In this document: piece by piece, positions 11,699-25,190 of the stretch
Layout: each line of letters opens with the position of its first letter
Position numbering within the stretch: the stretch's first letter is position 1
Source: Przewalskia tangutica
Taxonomy: Eukaryota > Streptophyta > Magnoliopsida > Solanales > Solanaceae
Reading direction: 5' to 3'
Assembly: GCA_029844215.1 (NCBI GenBank)
Contig: CM056725.1
Span: forward strand, 62,471,609-62,535,608
DNA: 64,000 nucleotides
Notes under the pieces: model-generated
What the model was told of the DNA's origin: nothing
What the model saw: the letters and a program-made list of their open reading frames with translations, nothing else
Databases searched by the model: none
Made by a program: the position numbers and the translations under genes

Positions 11699-14014
11699 CC
11701 CCTTTGGAAGACTTCTTCATCCATTCCAAATATTTCCTAAGTGTTAAAATCCTCCTCCTCCCCTTTGTGTTGAGTTCGGCCGAGAGCCCCTCCTCCCCTC
11801 GTCGAGAGTACCCCCAGTGGTAGGCCGAGGGTATACACCCCCTCCTGTGGTGCTAGCCGTGGTACCCCTAGCCTAGTTGTTTTCGTATAAATACCCTCCT
11901 CTTGGTAGAAATACTCTCAAAAGTATTGTTACTATACCCAAATTACCTTAGCCAGATACCTTGTAGTATTCTAAGGTTATACTTATACTGAAAAGTCCGT
12001 AAATACTATTATACTTCCTTCCAGTACAAAACCGAAACCCTAAGGAAAATCTCCATAGTTGGTGGAGTATTAAGTAGAAGTTGGTTAGAACTTCTGGGGT
12101 TGTGTGGAGCGGTCTGAGCGCACTGAGTAGAGCTAAACCTTGCTCAGATCGACATTTAAACTCGGATAATTTTGGGCTTATCGAGGTAAACACTCTTGAC
12201 CTTCTATTGTAATTGGAAATTACATGTTGTAGGAATATATAGTTGAAGTATACTATATACAGAACTGAACGTAGTTAGCGGCAATGTTTTTTGACTTAAG
12301 CCTGAATAATTAGAAACCTTTTCGAAAGAAGAGTACCGAATCAGAATTACATAGGATCAGACATGAGACTTGTGTAGCTTTTCTGTGAGGTAGAATTGTG
12401 CACGTCCGGTTTAGACGTATAACCCCTGGTTGGCTTAGTAGCCGGCCCCGATAGAGGAGGAGATTTACGCTGTTGTGGGGGGAGGTGCTGCCGAATTTTC
12501 TGTAGAATGTTCTACGATTAGACCTAGATGTTAATAAGCGCCAGGCCTTATAGGTTGAAGTACCATGCGTGGCGCGATCTACTGGCTAGAGTAGCCGACG
12601 GTTTGAGGTACTTGGAGCGCTTTGCTATTAGTCGATAATCGTCGCGAGGTATGTGAACCTCTTCCTACCTTTTCTAGCATGATATGTGTATAACTATGTA
12701 GTACGGTGACGCATACGTGTTAAACGTATTTGATTGGTTTGAAACATAAAGTGTTATAACGGCTTTATGGGAAGTTGGTTATAACAGCTTTATGTAAGTA
12801 AGAAAATGCCTTATGGTTTTAAAAGGTAACTGATTTGACTTATAATTGACTTAATGTGTAATAATAAAGAATCTTGAAGTATTTCAAAAGAATGCTGAAT
12901 CATTTTTAACAGAAGAATAATACTTGGTTTTGAAAACATAAGAGTTATACTAGCTTTATGGGAAGTTAGGTATAACGTCTTAAGAATGGTAAAATGAATG
13001 GTTTATTGATTTTAAAGTTAAGAGACTTGATCTTAAAAGATAAGAGACTTTACTTGATTTTACGAAGAGAAGTGTTTTGATTTACTTCAAAGGATAATCA
13101 CTCTATTTTCATATACTACGAGTATTGTGTGACTTTTGTAAACGTAACGTATCTTTTAAAAGATAATGTATGAAGTACTTTGGGAATAGATACTCGATCT
13201 TGTTAATCATATAATATAATGTACCTTGTGTGTATAACTTGATTGTGTTGGTTTGTGATAGCCTTGTAATACTTTCTTGTTGATTTGATAAGTAGACGTG
13301 ATATGATGCTATGTGTGTTAGTGTCTTGTAACGTTTGTGGAAGAGAGTATTCTTGTTGTGCTTATGTTGTTTAACGATAAGCTGTTATGTTAGTATAATA
13401 TCACTCACCTCTTGACATATTACCGGGGTTGTCGCCTCCGACGCGGGGTAGACTCAGCGATGCAGGACCATGATTCGAGAATACCTCACGCGGGTCCGGG
13501 ATCCATGCGGAACTACGGAGTTCCGTGTTAGTTTGCGCCTCGTGGTCACGCGGTCTCTGGCTATGCGGATCGGGTCCAGGGCGATGCCGAGGAGTAGCTA
13601 CCTCGACGCGGGTTACATACCCTACGCGCCTACATGAGTGGCCTATGCGACTACGGAGTCCGTGATTAGTCTTGCATGGTGATACTACGCAATGGCCCTG
13701 CTTGATCATTCGCAACCTAGAAAAGACCTCGCATGCTTACCTATTGTTGCTCTTGTTTATGATATGGCACTATGCGCGTTACTGGTTGTTTCATACATAC
13801 TTGCAAAACTGATTTTAAAATGATATGTTTTCATTTAAGTACTTTTACGCTTCACATACTGTACTGAGATCGACTCTCTGGGCCGTTCACGCCGCAGTTG
13901 AGGTACACCGATGTTGATCCTAGTTCTCGGGTCACGTCAACAGATGGGAAGCTCCGCTTTCTCCGAGGCTTATCGGTGGTATAGTCCGCCGTTGTAGGTA
14001 TTTACATTCGTGGT

Positions 14015-14036
14015 ATGGCGGGCCCCGTCCCGCCAT
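14015..14036 (+). other. Conserved GC hairpin, G 5' LTR
   Basis: ATGGCGGG, loop CCCCGT, CCCGCCAT: perfect 8-bp arms. The GGGCCC overlapping stem and loop is self-complementary. Confidence 0.65.
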
Positions 14037-14267
14037 TATTGTCGTATCATTCTTGTGAGGTCCAGTAGTAATCGCAGGCGAGTTGTAATGGATGAATCGC
14101 TCGGTTTTAAAATTGATTTATATATATGCCGTAAGGCAAGTTTTCTCCGACATCGCTTTACTTCTTAATATTTTCATGTCTTGTTTTATGTTCCGCGATT
14201 ACTCGATGTTGTATCACTAGGGTGCCCGGTAAGGCACGACCACGGCCCGGTTCGGTCGTGACAAAAG

Positions 14268-14279
14268 TGGTATCAAAGC
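14268..14279 (+). other. Primer binding site of element G
   Basis: TGGTATCAAAGC, four bases after the LTR. One mismatch to the Met-tRNA complement seen in A. Confidence 0.85.
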
Positions 14280-14461
14280 GATTAATCCTCGGAAAGTGTC
14301 TACGACCGTATCTTGAAGTCTTGATTATCGGTGTGTTGCACTACACCAATAATCGTGAGGCTATAGGATATTTAGGATTGGTTTCTATTCTTCTCACTCG
14401 AGATCGTGCCTTAGAGTCATGTTGTAAGTCGACCCTCTCACGTATTTCTTTCCTTACCGCT

Positions 14462-15107
14462 ATGCCTCCGCATAGGCAACCCGCCTGAGGCGCGCGCCGG
14501 CGGAGCTGCGAGTAGAGTTCAGAGGGTTACGAGGGCACAAGCCCAATCATCACCTGAGTTAGGCGCTTCATTCGGGGAGTTCTGCGACGTCACTAGCCCC
14601 AGCAGAGTTTAGCACGGCGGCAGCAGTTCCTACTGCGGCCATGATAAGTTGAACCTTCGCCCACGATCGAACAGATAATTTAGATTGCAAAGGCGCGACC
14701 GCATTAGCAATGGATTTGTCTACCAGTGAGTATACCGATGTACCGCAAGTCTTGATGAATATCAACGAGAGGGTTGTGTAAGAGTAATTCGTCAGTTAGG
14801 CTTGAGCATGGCCTGTGTACGGACTTATGCGCAGCAGGCCGAGAAACGTAGAGATCGACGGGTTAGTCAAGGACAGCAGAGGCCGAGCGGTAGGTCCTTT
14901 AGTAACTTTTGAGGCGAGTAGCCTCACCAGCGGATTAGATTACGCACATCCACCAATGCAGAAAGGTCCTCCACAGGTTCGGGGCGTTCGGTACGCAGGA
15001 GTTGGTCGAGCTCGAGCTTCCGTTCACACTACACGTAGTTCCAAACCAAATGATTCGCTTTTTCCCGAGATTCACAGCGATGACGCCATCCCGGAATGTC
15101 ATCTTTA
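14462..15107 (+). pseudogene. Element G gag remnant
   Basis: An ATG at 14462 begins MPPHRQPA, the same kind of start as B's MPPRRANPG and F's MPRKATRP, soon followed by a stop. In other frames the gag-like order continues: SPELGASFGEF near 14550, a conserved stretch around the second helix, then EKRRDRRV and GPPQ near 14840-14970. Compared with E's gag, the central capsid block (RDTA.DWFDS) is missing, and there are several stops. It resembles B's gag most. It probably cannot make a capsid. Confidence 0.6.
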
Positions 15108-16906
15108 GTTAGTACTTGTTTTACCTACGACCGCCGTGGTCGGATGTCGAAAGAGTGTCCTTGTAGGAGGACTTAGCCTTCGTGATCGATGGGTAGTCAT
15201 CACCTTCCTTAGCTGCGCTCACGGCGAGTTTGATTAGAACGACTTAAGGAGTGGAGCAAGAGATACAGTTTATCCTTAACCCTCAGAGATTAGTACGTAT
15301 GATGAGATGAGTATATCTTAAGTGCTATGTTCGATAGCGATGTGTAAATTGTGATTAGGAATCATGGTTAGTAACCGGAAGATTGGGGATAGAGAAAGTG
15401 TGAGCCTTAGAGTGTTATACGTGGAGACCTTAGAGGTAAGGCCATCTCGAGTAAAAGATGTATTGTTTATGTTTGACCTTATCGGAGTGCATTGTGCACG
15501 TGAGCTATGTTGTGGGATAAGTCCCCGAGTAGTGTGGAATGAAAGAGGGTAGTTGAGCTAAGAAGACCGCCAGGTTTTCGTAACGTGATTAGTAAGAGTT
15601 TTCCGTTCGGAGCTAATGTCTGCGCGTTAGGGTCGGGTTGAGGCCACGCCGCGGGTCAACCCGCGGCATGTTTGGGTGGGGTCAGTTTGTGGTGGTTCCG
15701 CCTTGTGGTAGGATCACGCGGTGTTTGGCCCAAGTTCGCTTAACCAGACGAAGTTCGTGGATGCGTTCGACCGATGAGTCGGCCGATGGGGCAGCCCATC
15801 GTGTTCTTCTGGCCGACCGTTCACTCGGCGATGTTGATTTATCGTAAAGGTTGTAAGGTCGCACGGTGCCTACCTTCACCTTATGACGACAAAAGCTCGT
15901 GTGTGGCTATTTTCGCTTTCTAAAAGTCTTACCAGCGTGGTTAGGAACTCAGTGAGACTCGACCGCATTCGCCTCGGGCGTTTGGATTTCGGGGTAGTTG
16001 TGGGATTGTTGTCTCCGTGAGGAGTGCTTAAGATACCATTTCGGTGTTCTGATGTCGCCTTATGAAGCCTTGTAGGCGGAAGTGTAAGTCACGGCCGATT
16101 GGTTCGATGTTGGCAAGATTCGGATAGTTGGTTCAGCTTGTTCCAGCAGATCGTGGATAGGTAAAGCTTGTCTAGAAGAGGTTCCGCACTCAGAAATCGT
16201 GCGGATAATCGGCGACGACGCCAGAGTTCAGTTGATGGTCGGTCTTCTTGAAAGTACCACCCCGTCAGGTGTGACGAGTTTTGGAAAACAGAGGGAATTT
16301 AGCCGAGTTACTTTGGGCCCTTTTGAGTTCATGTGAAGAATAGGCCAGGTTGCCTATATGTTATCTTTTGCCGTCCGACTTAGAAGACAATACGTCCGGT
16401 CTTTCGTATTGTTATGATCGGAAAGTATCGAGATCCATCAGTGTTCCGCTAATGATGACCACGTTAGAGATAGTAACCCGAGTTTTGGAAATCAAGCGAG
16501 ATCGAAATGTGGTAAGAGTTCGAGTGTCACGACCTCGGGGATCGCATACAGCCCGGTACCATCTGTTGGGTCGCCGGAGTGACACTAGAACCTCGCGGCA
16601 AAGTGACAAAAGTGGTATCACGACGAGTAAAGGGAGAAGCGAGCATGTATTGCGAGCAGAGATGTGACCATTTCTTTTGTATGGAGAAAGTGCGGAGGAA
16701 TTATATTCTAGACCCTTGGATGGGAGCGTTTGTGATGTTAGAGGTGTTTTCTCGTGAACTTGGATGTAAGTATTTTGCGCAGGTGTTGTTGTGGCCAGTT
16801 GTGGCAGGATTGTTCAGATAAGTATAGTAGTGAAGACTATACTGGCGCACGTTTGGTTTGAGACTTAGAAGGAACATTCGGACGAATGTTTCTAAGGAAG
16901 GAAGAA
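15108..16906 (+). mobile_element. Element G internal 3' region, mostly non-coding
   Basis: No RT or integrase motif. Positions 15638-15847 hold the shared module with a possible 69-codon frame (GWGQFVVVP ... SSWMRST). An inverted repeat lies at 16873-16890 and the purine tract AAGGAAGGAAGAA just before the 3' LTR. Otherwise I see no feature. Confidence 0.7.
15638..15847 (+). other. Shared module with possible small ORF (G copy)
   Basis: A ~170-bp segment present downstream of gag in B (minus, 20051-20344) and both F copies (41562-41858, 47071-47325). In all of them one frame stays open through the conserved GP/GQF...SSWMRS core. Function unknown; it may be conserved as DNA rather than protein. 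Confidence 0.35.
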
Positions 16907-19900
16907 TGTTATACCCATATTTTTGAGTATATGCGTGGGGCGTGCGTAGAAAAATTTGAACTTGAGAATAGGCTTGGCGATTTATTCTTTGTGCACAACA
17001 CCGGTTAGAGTCGTTTTCGACAAAACGTTTCCACGACTTTCGTAGGGAAAATTCCGGCTATGTCATTTCGATTTTTGCGGATTTTTCAGAGACAAAACAT
17101 TTTGGACCAACAAGAGGCGACACTTGGCACCCTCTCATTGGTGGGCTTTGGGGCGCAACTTGGACGAATTCTTGGCCTTGTTTAGTCAAGGTAAGGTAGG
17201 ATATTTTGTGGTAGATGGATAAGGTGCACTTGGCAAGATCTTGGCCTACACTTGCCTTGCACTTGGCAAGATCTTGGCCATTGGTTGGCCTTTGCTAGAC
17301 CTATAAATACCCCCTTTGGAAGACTTCTTCATCCATTCCAAATATTTCCTAAGTGTTAAAATCCTCCTCCCTCTTTGTGTTGAGTTCGGCCGAGAGCCCT
17401 CTCCCATGGCGAGAGTACCCCACAGTGGGGTAGGCCGAGGGGTATACACCCCTCCTCCTTGTGGTGCTAGCCATGGGGTACCCCCCCCTAGCCTAGTTGT
17501 TTTCGTATAAATACCCTCCTCTTGGTAGAAATACTCTCAAAAGTATTGTTACTATACCCAAATTACCTTATCCGTATACCTTGTAGTATTCTAAGGTTAT
17601 ACTTATACGAAAAGCCCAGAAATACTATTATACTTCCCTTCCGTCACAAAACCGAAACCCTAAGGAAAATCTCCATAGTTGGTTGGAGTATTAAGTAGAA
17701 GTTGGTTAGAACTTCTAAGGGTTGTGTGGAGCGGGTCGAGCGCCTGAGTAGGAGCTAAACCTTGCTCAGGATCGACATTTAAACTCGGATAATTTTGGGC
17801 TTATCGAGGTAAACACTCTTGACCTTCTATTGTAATTGGAAATTACATGTTGTAGGAATATATAGTTGAAGTATACTATATATAGAACTGAACGTAGTTA
17901 GCGGCAATGTCTTTTGACTTAAGCCTGAATAATTAGAAATCTTTTCGAAAGAAATCTTGAGCTGTAATTACATAGGGTGTACAGTAGACTTGTGTAGCTT
18001 TTCTGCGAGGTAGACTTGTGCACGTCCGGATTAGACGTATAACCCCCCCCCTCGTTGGCTTGGTAGCCGGCCCCGATAGAGGAGGCGAGTTACGCTGTTG
18101 TTGCGGGAGGTCTTCAATTTTCGTAGAATGTTCTACAATTAGACCTAGATGTTAATAAGCGCCTTGTGGCCTTATAGGTTGAAGTACCATGCGTGGCGCG
18201 ATCTACTTGGCTAGGAGTAGCGACGGTTTGAGGTACTTGGGCGTTTTGCTATTAGTCGATAATCGTCGCGAGGTATGTGAACCTCTTCCTACCTTTTCTA
18301 GCATGATATGTGTATAACTATGTAGTACGGTGACGTACGTGTGTTAAACGATTTGATTGGTTTGAAACATAAAGTGTTATAACGGCTTTATGGGAAGTTG
18401 GTTATAACAACTTTATGTAAGTAAGAAAATGCCTTATGGTTTTAAAAGGTAACTGATTTGACTTATAATTGACTTAATGTGTAATAATAAAGAATCTTGA
18501 AGTATTTCAAAAGAATCTTTGAATCATTTTTAACAGAAGAATAATACTTGGTTTTGAAAACATAAGAGTTATACTAGCTTTATGGGAAGTTAGGTATAAC
18601 GTCTTAAGAATGGTAAAATGAATGGTTTATTGATTTTAAAGTTAAGAGACTTGATCTTAAAAGATAAGAGACTTTACTTGATTTTACGAAGAGAAGTGTT
18701 TTGATTTACTTCAAAGGATAATCACTCTATTTTCATATACTACGGGTATTGTGTGACTTTTGTAAACGTAACATATCTTTTAAAAGATAATGTATGAAGT
18801 ACTTTGGGAATAGATACTCGATCTTGTTAATCATATAATAGAATGTACCTTGTGTGTATAACTTGATTGTGTTGGTTTGTGATAGCCTTGTAATACTTTC
18901 TTGTTGATTTGATAAGTAGACGTGATATGATGCTATGTGTGTTAGTGTCTTGTAACGTTTGTGGAAGAGAGTATTCTTGTTGTGCTTATGTTGTTTAACG
19001 ATAAGCTGTTATGTTAGTATAATATCACTCACCTCTTGACATATTACCGGGGGTTAAGCTGCCCTCCGATGCGGGGTAGACTCAGGCGGTCTGGGACCAT
19101 GATTCGAGAATACCTCATGCGGGTCCAAGGGATCCATGCGGAACTACGGGAGTTCCAGGTTAGTTTGCGGCCCTGGTGGTCATGCGGTCTCTGTGGCCGT
19201 GCGGATGCGGGTCGGGGCGATGCCGAGGAGTAGCTACCCTCGATGCGGGGTTACATACCTATGCGGGCCTACATGAGTGGCCTATGCGGACTCTGGAGTC
19301 CGTGATTAGGCTTGCATGGTGATACTACGCAATTGGCCCGCCGATCATTCGCAGCCTAGAAAAGACCTGTTACAGTTTACCTATTGTTGCTCTTTTTTAT
19401 GATATGGCACTATGTGCGGTTACCTTGGTTGTTTCATACGTACTTGCAAAACTGATTTTAAAATGATATGTTTTCATTTAAGTACTTTACAGTTTCACAT
19501 ACTTGGTACCTGTTATCGACCTCCTTGGGCCGCGTTAAATCCGCAGTTGAGGTACACCAGTCGTTGATCCTAGTTCTCGGGGTCACAGTTCAGCGTATGG
19601 GAAGCTCCGTTTTCTCCGGAGGCTTATCAGTGGTATAGTCCCCTGTCGTTGTAGGTATTTACATTCAGGGGTATGGCGGGGCCCTGTCCCGCCATTATTG
19701 TCGTATCATTCTTAAGTGCAGAAATCTTGTTGTGGGCGAGTTGTAATGGGATATCGTTCGGTTTAAAAATTGATTTATATATATGCCGTAAAGGCAAGTT
19801 TTCTCCGACATCGTTTCTTACTTCTTAATATTTTCATGTCTTGTTTTATGTTCCGCTGATTACTCTGATGTTGTATCACTAGGGTGCTCGGGGTAAGGCA

Positions 19901-19931
19901 CCAGTCACGGGCCCGGGTTCGGGTCGTGACA
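16907..19931 (+). mobile_element. Element G 3' LTR
   Basis: 3025 bp, collinear with the 5' LTR. TATA box TATAAATA at 17302-17309, leader site TCGAGGTAA near 17809, ATGCGG cluster about 19095-19290, GC hairpin at 19673-19695 with perfect 8-bp arms. It differs from the 5' LTR mostly by 1-3 base indels. Confidence 0.9.
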
Positions 19932-20875
19932 AACTACCCCTGAAATCCAAACACTGGCCCGAGGGCGAATGTGATTCTGAGACTCACCTGAGTTCCTAAC
20001 CCTGTCTGGTAAAACTTCGGAAAAAGCAGTAGTAACACAGGCTCCATGCGTCATAAGGTGAAGGTAGGCACCCCGTGCAGCCTTACAACCTTTCTGATGC
20101 GACATCTCGCATAACCCTCTGCCGAGTAAACGGTCTTGACTGAAAGACACGACGGGCTGACCCCATCGGCCCGACTACTGGTTGAACGCATCCACGAACT
20201 CGTACGATGGTTAACTAAACTTGGGCCTAACACCCTCATAACCCTAACACAAAGCGGGACCACCACAAACTGACCCCACCACCATACAGGCCGCGGGTTG
20301 ACCCGCAACGTGGCCTCAACCCGACCCGGCAACGCGCAAAACACTAGCTCCCCGAAGGAAAACTCTCACTAAATACGTTACGAAAACCTAGCGGTCTTCT
20401 TAGTTCAACTACCCTCTTTCATACCACACTACGTAGGGACCTATCTCAAACATAGCTCACGTGCACTATGCACTCCGATAAGGATCAAACATAACACTAC
20501 ACCTTTACCCGAGATGGCCTTACCTCTAAGGTCTCCACGTATAAAACTTTAAGGCTCACACCTTCTCTATCCCCCAAATCTTACTTGGTTAACTAACCAA
20601 GATTTCTAATCACAATTTACACAATGCTATCAGAATATAACACTTAAGGTATACTCACCTTATCACACATACTATTCCCTAGAGGGTTAAAGATCTATCT
20701 GTATTCACTGCTTCACTCCCCTTAGTCGTTCTAATCAAACCTGCCCCGTAGGGCGCATAGCTAAGGAAGGTGACGAACTACCCACCGATACTGAAGGCTA
20801 AGTCCTCCTACTAGGACATCCTCTCGTCATCTGACCACGGCGGTCGTAGGTCCAACAAGTACCAACTAAAATAAG
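19932..20875 (-). mobile_element. Element B internal region, middle part
   Basis: Begins with the right TSD copy aacta of G and continues B's body. The shared module with a 97-codon minus frame lies at 20051-20344 (VNPRPVWWWGQF ... SSWMRST). The rest has no recognisable protein. Confidence 0.65.
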
Positions 20876-21490
20876 TCATTCCTCGATGACATCTCGCCAC
20901 CGCGGAACGGAAGTCACGGTGCTCGACCACTCTGCATAGTCCGAACGTCCTGAACCCTGTGGAGGACCACTCTGCACTGGCGGAGGTGCATATCTAATCT
21001 GCTGGTGAGGCAATTTACCTCGAAAGTTACCAAAGGACCTTGCTGTTCTGGCCCTCTTCTGCTGTCCTTCGTTAACCCTTCGATCTCTACGTTTCTTGGC
21101 CTGCTGCGCTGAGCCCGCATACGTGCCATGCTCAAGCCTAACTGAAGAATTACTTTCGCACAACCCTCTCTTAGATAGTCATCAAGACTCGCGGTACGTC
21201 GGTATACTCTCTGGTAGTCAAATCCATAGCTAGTAACAGGGTCGCCTCTTTGCAATCTATATTCTCTGTCCCCGGTCGTGGAACTGAAGGTTCATATAAC
21301 ATGGTCGCAGTAGGAACTGCCGTCGCCGTGCTAAACTCTGCTGGGGCTAGGGACGTCGCAGAACTCCCCGAATGAAGCACCTAACTCAGGTGATGGTTGG
21401 GCCTGCGCCCTCGTAACCCTCTGTACTCTACTCGCAGCTCCCTCGGCTGCCTTGCCCTCCTGGGCCCGGGTTTGCCCTACGCGGAGGCAT
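20876..21490 (-). pseudogene. Element B gag remnant
   Basis: A minus-strand ATG at 21490 gives MPPRRANPGPGGQ, interrupted soon after. Later frames match gag: SPELGASFGEF near 21370, ASLDDYLRE..AKV near 21200, then AQQAKKRRDRRV and RYAPPPVQSGPPQG (frame 20876-21163). These parallel F's gag (RLDEYLAE, RIQAHALRGERR, SYVPPPL). The central capsid block is absent and no zinc knuckle is visible. Non-functional. Confidence 0.62.
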
Positions 21491-21680
21491 AACGGTAAGG
21501 GAAAGAAATACGTTAGAGGGTCCAACTTACAACACAACTCTAAGGCACGATCTCAGAGTGAGAAGAATAGAAACCAATCCTAAATATCCTATAGCCTCCT
21601 GATTATTGGTGTGGTGCACAACACACCGATAATCAAGACTCTACTAGATACGGTCTGTAGACACTTTCCGAGGATTAACT

Positions 21681-21692
21681 GCTCTGATACCA
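21681..21692 (-). other. Primer binding site of element B
   Basis: On the minus strand TGGTATCAGAGC, next to the 5' LTR that starts at 21697 (plus TGTCACG). Confidence 0.88.
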
Positions 21693-21696
21693 CTTT

Positions 21697-24600
21697 TGTC
21701 ACGACCCGTTCCGGGGCCCGTGACTGGTGCCTTACCCGGGCACCCAAGTAGTCATACATCAGAGAAAATCAGCGGAACATAAAACAATAACATGTAGTCA
21801 ATGCAATAAGACAGTGAAATAAGAAGACAGGCTAACCAAAACGGTTACCTTCAGTATATATAAATGACAATTTGAACAGTTACATCCCATTACAACCCTG
21901 CCCACAACAGTACTACAGACCTCTACGAATAATATGACAACAGCGACGGGACAGGGCCCCGTCGTACCCCTGAATGTAAGCACCTACAACAACAGGGGAC
22001 TATACCAAGATAAGCCTCCGGAGAAACGGAGCTTTCCCAAACGCTGAACTGTGACCCTAAGAGCGAGGATCAACGACTGGTGTACCTTTACCTGCGGCAT
22101 GAACGCAGCCCGAAGAGTCGATACAAGTACCAAGTATGTGAAATCAAAATAAATCGTAAATGAAATCATAGTAGTCTATATAAAGCAGGAGACATGTATG
22201 ATAACCAAACTACAGTTCACAATAATTAAGCAGTCATGTCAAGTCAGGGACTCACGTCCTCAAAGTCATCACTCAATATAACAATGGGTCTCACGCCCAC
22301 AACATCAATCATGCCCGTGGAATACCTTCTCCGCCGCGATCTATGATATAAAAGCACCAAGGAATACACATGAACACAAGGTCCACGTGTCATCATAAAA
22401 CCGTCTGGGGTAAGTACGAAGGCATAGCCGACTACAAAACCCACGACATCAAGGTCATAAATCAGATCATGATCTGTCTGCCGTCACATGATCAAAGCCG
22501 CCACTCGCCGCGATATCTAATGTGCGCGTCTAGCCTTGGAACTTCCCGCAGCTCCGCATAGGCCACTCCGATGGCCCGCATGAGGTATTCCCCGCATCGA
22601 GGGTAGCTACTCCCCGGCAGCGTCCTGGACTCGCCCGTCGCGTAGCCATATAGACGCATGACCACAAAGGCGCACTAACACGGAACTCTCGCGCGATTCG
22701 CATAGGCCACCGACCGCATAAGGTATTCTCGAATCATAGGTCACAGACCGCTGAGTCTACCGCATCGGAGGCGGCTTAACCGGAATCATGGTGATACAAT
22801 ACTAACATAACGACTTATCGTTTAAACAACATAAGCACAATCAAGAAACCCCTTTACACAAACATCACAAGATACTAACACACGTAGCATCCTAGCATGT
22901 TTACTTAACAAATCAACAAGAAAGTATTACAAGGCTATCACAAACCAACACAATCAAGTTATACACACAATGTACTTTCTACTATAGGATTAACAAGATC
23001 GGGTTTTTATCCCCAAAGTACTTCATACATTAACTCTTTAAAAGATACGTTACTTTCACAAAAGTCACACAATACCCGTAGTATATGAAAATAGAGTGAT
23101 TATCTTTTGAAGTAAATCAAAACACTTCTCTTTGTAAAATCAAGTAACAACATTCTTTTCCAAACGTTCCAAGTTTGCCTAATTTCAATTACTCAAGTTT
23201 CCCATTTTCGAAAAGTTTGTAGTTCATAGTCTTATTCATTTAAGAATATAATTCTCTTTTAAACCATCTGAGAAACATATGCCTTATATGTGAGTAGGTT
23301 ATTCTTGTTCATAATCAATCTTATTAAGCAGCCATGATCTAGGAAATATCATTTTGTCTCATCTTAGCTTCTATGCAGATGGAGTTTCTACTGGTTTTAA
23401 TAATACTTAATTATTCAATACATTTTCCTTTATTAACGCTGCAATGGTTTGTCGATACACATTCTGATTTCCGAAATCAGTAAAACATTATCCCTTTTAA
23501 AAACCAAGTACTCATTACTCACGAATGAGGTTTCACACAAAAATTCATATAATTCATTTACGTTAAGTCTCTTATCTTTTAAGATCAAGTCTCTTAACTT
23601 TTATAATCAATAAATCATTCATTTTATCTTTCTTACGACGTTATACCTAACTTCCCATAAAGCTAGTATAACTCTTATGTTATCAAAACCAAGTGTTACT
23701 CTTCTTTCAAAAACAGTTCTTATTACTTTTTGAAATACTTCAAAGTTCTTATCATTCAGGCTTAAGTCAAAAGACATTGCCGTACAACTACGTTTAGTTA
23801 ACACGCGTACGTCTACCGTACTATATATACTTCTTTAAAATATCATGCTCAAGCGTATAGGAAGAATCACATACCTCGCGACGATTATCGACTATTAGCA
23901 AATTGCTCCACGACTATAACCCGGCTAGCCTGGTCCACCTTCTCAAGTAGCACATGCTACTCGCAGAACATTCAACCTATACAGGTTATACAAGTCTATC
24001 AAAGTCTAGACTACTCGGTAGAATAAATCTAGATACAAGATCCTACGGAAAATCGGGCGACTTCCTATCCACAACTACACAAGTATCAGAATACTGATCC
24101 TACGTAATTACAGTTCAGTTCTCTTCTTTAAATTCAGGCTTAAGTCCAAAGACATTGCCGCAAAACCATGTTCAGTTCTATATATAGTATACTTCATCTA
24201 TATATTCCTACAACATGTAATTTCCAATTACAATAGGGGGACAAGATAATTACCTCGATAAGCCCATAATTATCCAAGTAAAATATGTCGATCCTTAGCA
24301 ACGCTTAGCTCCTACTCCGGGTGCTCCAACCCGCTCCAAACAACCCTTAGAAGTTCTACGCAACTTCTTCTTAATACTCCAACCAACTATGGAGATTTTC
24401 CTTAGGGTTTCGGTTTGAGATAAAAAGGACATTTAGGTAGTATTTTCGGGCTCTACGTATAGAGGTATTTTGGAATACTACAAGGTATATGGCTAATGTA
24501 ATTTGGGTATAACAACAATACTTTTGAGAGTATTTCTACCAAGAGGAGGGGGTATATATACGAGACAACACCACAAAGGGGGGGTGTATACCCCTCGGCC

Positions 24601-25185
24601 AACCCCACTAGGGGGGGGGTACTCTCGGCCAAGGGGGGGGGGGGGGAGGGGCTCTCGGCCAAGGGGGCCTCACAAGGGGGAGGACGAGAACACCACACAA
24701 AGGGGGGGAAGCTCTCAAGACTTAGGAAAGTTTAGGAATGGATGAAGAAGTCTTCAAAGGGGGGGGGGGGTATTTATAGGTCAAGCCATGGCCAACCAAT
24801 GGCCAAGATCATGCCAAGTGCAAGGCAAGTGTAGGGCTAGGATTCACCCAAGTGTACCTTATCCATCTACCACACAAATATCACAAAATATCCTACCTAC
24901 TCCCACTCACCCATTTCGTCCCAATTGCCGTCCAAAGCCCACCAATGAGAGGGTGCCAAGTGTCGCCCTCTCGTTGGTCCAAAATGTTTCGTCTCTCGGA
25001 AAAATCCGCAAAAATTAAAAATGTCATAGCCGGAATTTTCCCTTCGGAAGTTATGTAAAATGTTTCGTCGAAAAACGACTCTAATCGGGTGTTGTGAACA
25101 AATAATTTTCGGCCCTTGCACTTTAAGGCACAAACTTTTCTACGTACGTCCTTACGTTCATACTCTGTAAATACGGGGTATAACA
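21697..25185 (-). mobile_element. Element B 5' LTR
   Basis: 3489 bp; minus strand starts TGTTATACCCCG at 25185 and ends CGTGACA at 21697. TATA box TATAAATA (minus) at 24771-24778. Long G runs surround the promoter (24604-24770). The rest is collinear with 7007-10461. Confidence 0.9.
24604..24770 (+). repeat. G-rich tract with G4-like runs beside the B promoter
   Basis: At least five G runs of five or more, the longest about 14, separated by phrases such as ctctcggccaa. The transcribed (minus) strand is C-rich in the leader. Quadruplex formation is possible but untested. Confidence 0.6.
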
Positions 25186-25190
25186 GTTAG

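Larger units (their letters stand above)
11284..14263 (+). mobile_element. Element G 5' LTR
   Basis: 2980 bp. U3 holds a TATA box (11690-11698). A leader follows with TTATCGAG|GTAA at 12178-12189, which would fit a 5' splice site, then an ATGCGG-type cluster (about 13485-13640) and a perfect 8-bp-arm GC hairpin at 14015-14036. It ends GTGACA before the primer site. The 81- to 104-codon ORFs inside are not genes. Confidence 0.9.
11284..19931 (+). mobile_element. Element G: non-autonomous gypsy LTR retrotransposon nested in B
   Basis: It begins TGTTATACCCCG at 11284 and ends GTGACA at 19931. It is flanked by aacta at 11279-11283 and 19932-19936. The two ~3.0 kb LTRs and 2.64 kb internal region are complete. 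Internal: primer site, gag remnant, long non-coding tail, purine tract. It is the deepest level of the LINE1 > A > B > G nest and so the youngest insertion of that chain. Confidence 0.92.
7007..25185 (-). mobile_element. Element B: non-autonomous gypsy LTR retrotransposon, antisense, inserted in A's integrase
   Basis: It starts TGTCACG at 7007 and ends TATAACA at 25185 (plus strand) and is flanked by gttag at 7002-7006 and 25186-25190, a 5-bp TSD. Without the nested element G, B is about 9.5 kb: two ~3.47 kb LTRs and ~2.6 kb internal. The internal part has gag-like remnants only; no RT, RNase H or integrase is seen. The family is close to G. Confidence 0.9.
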
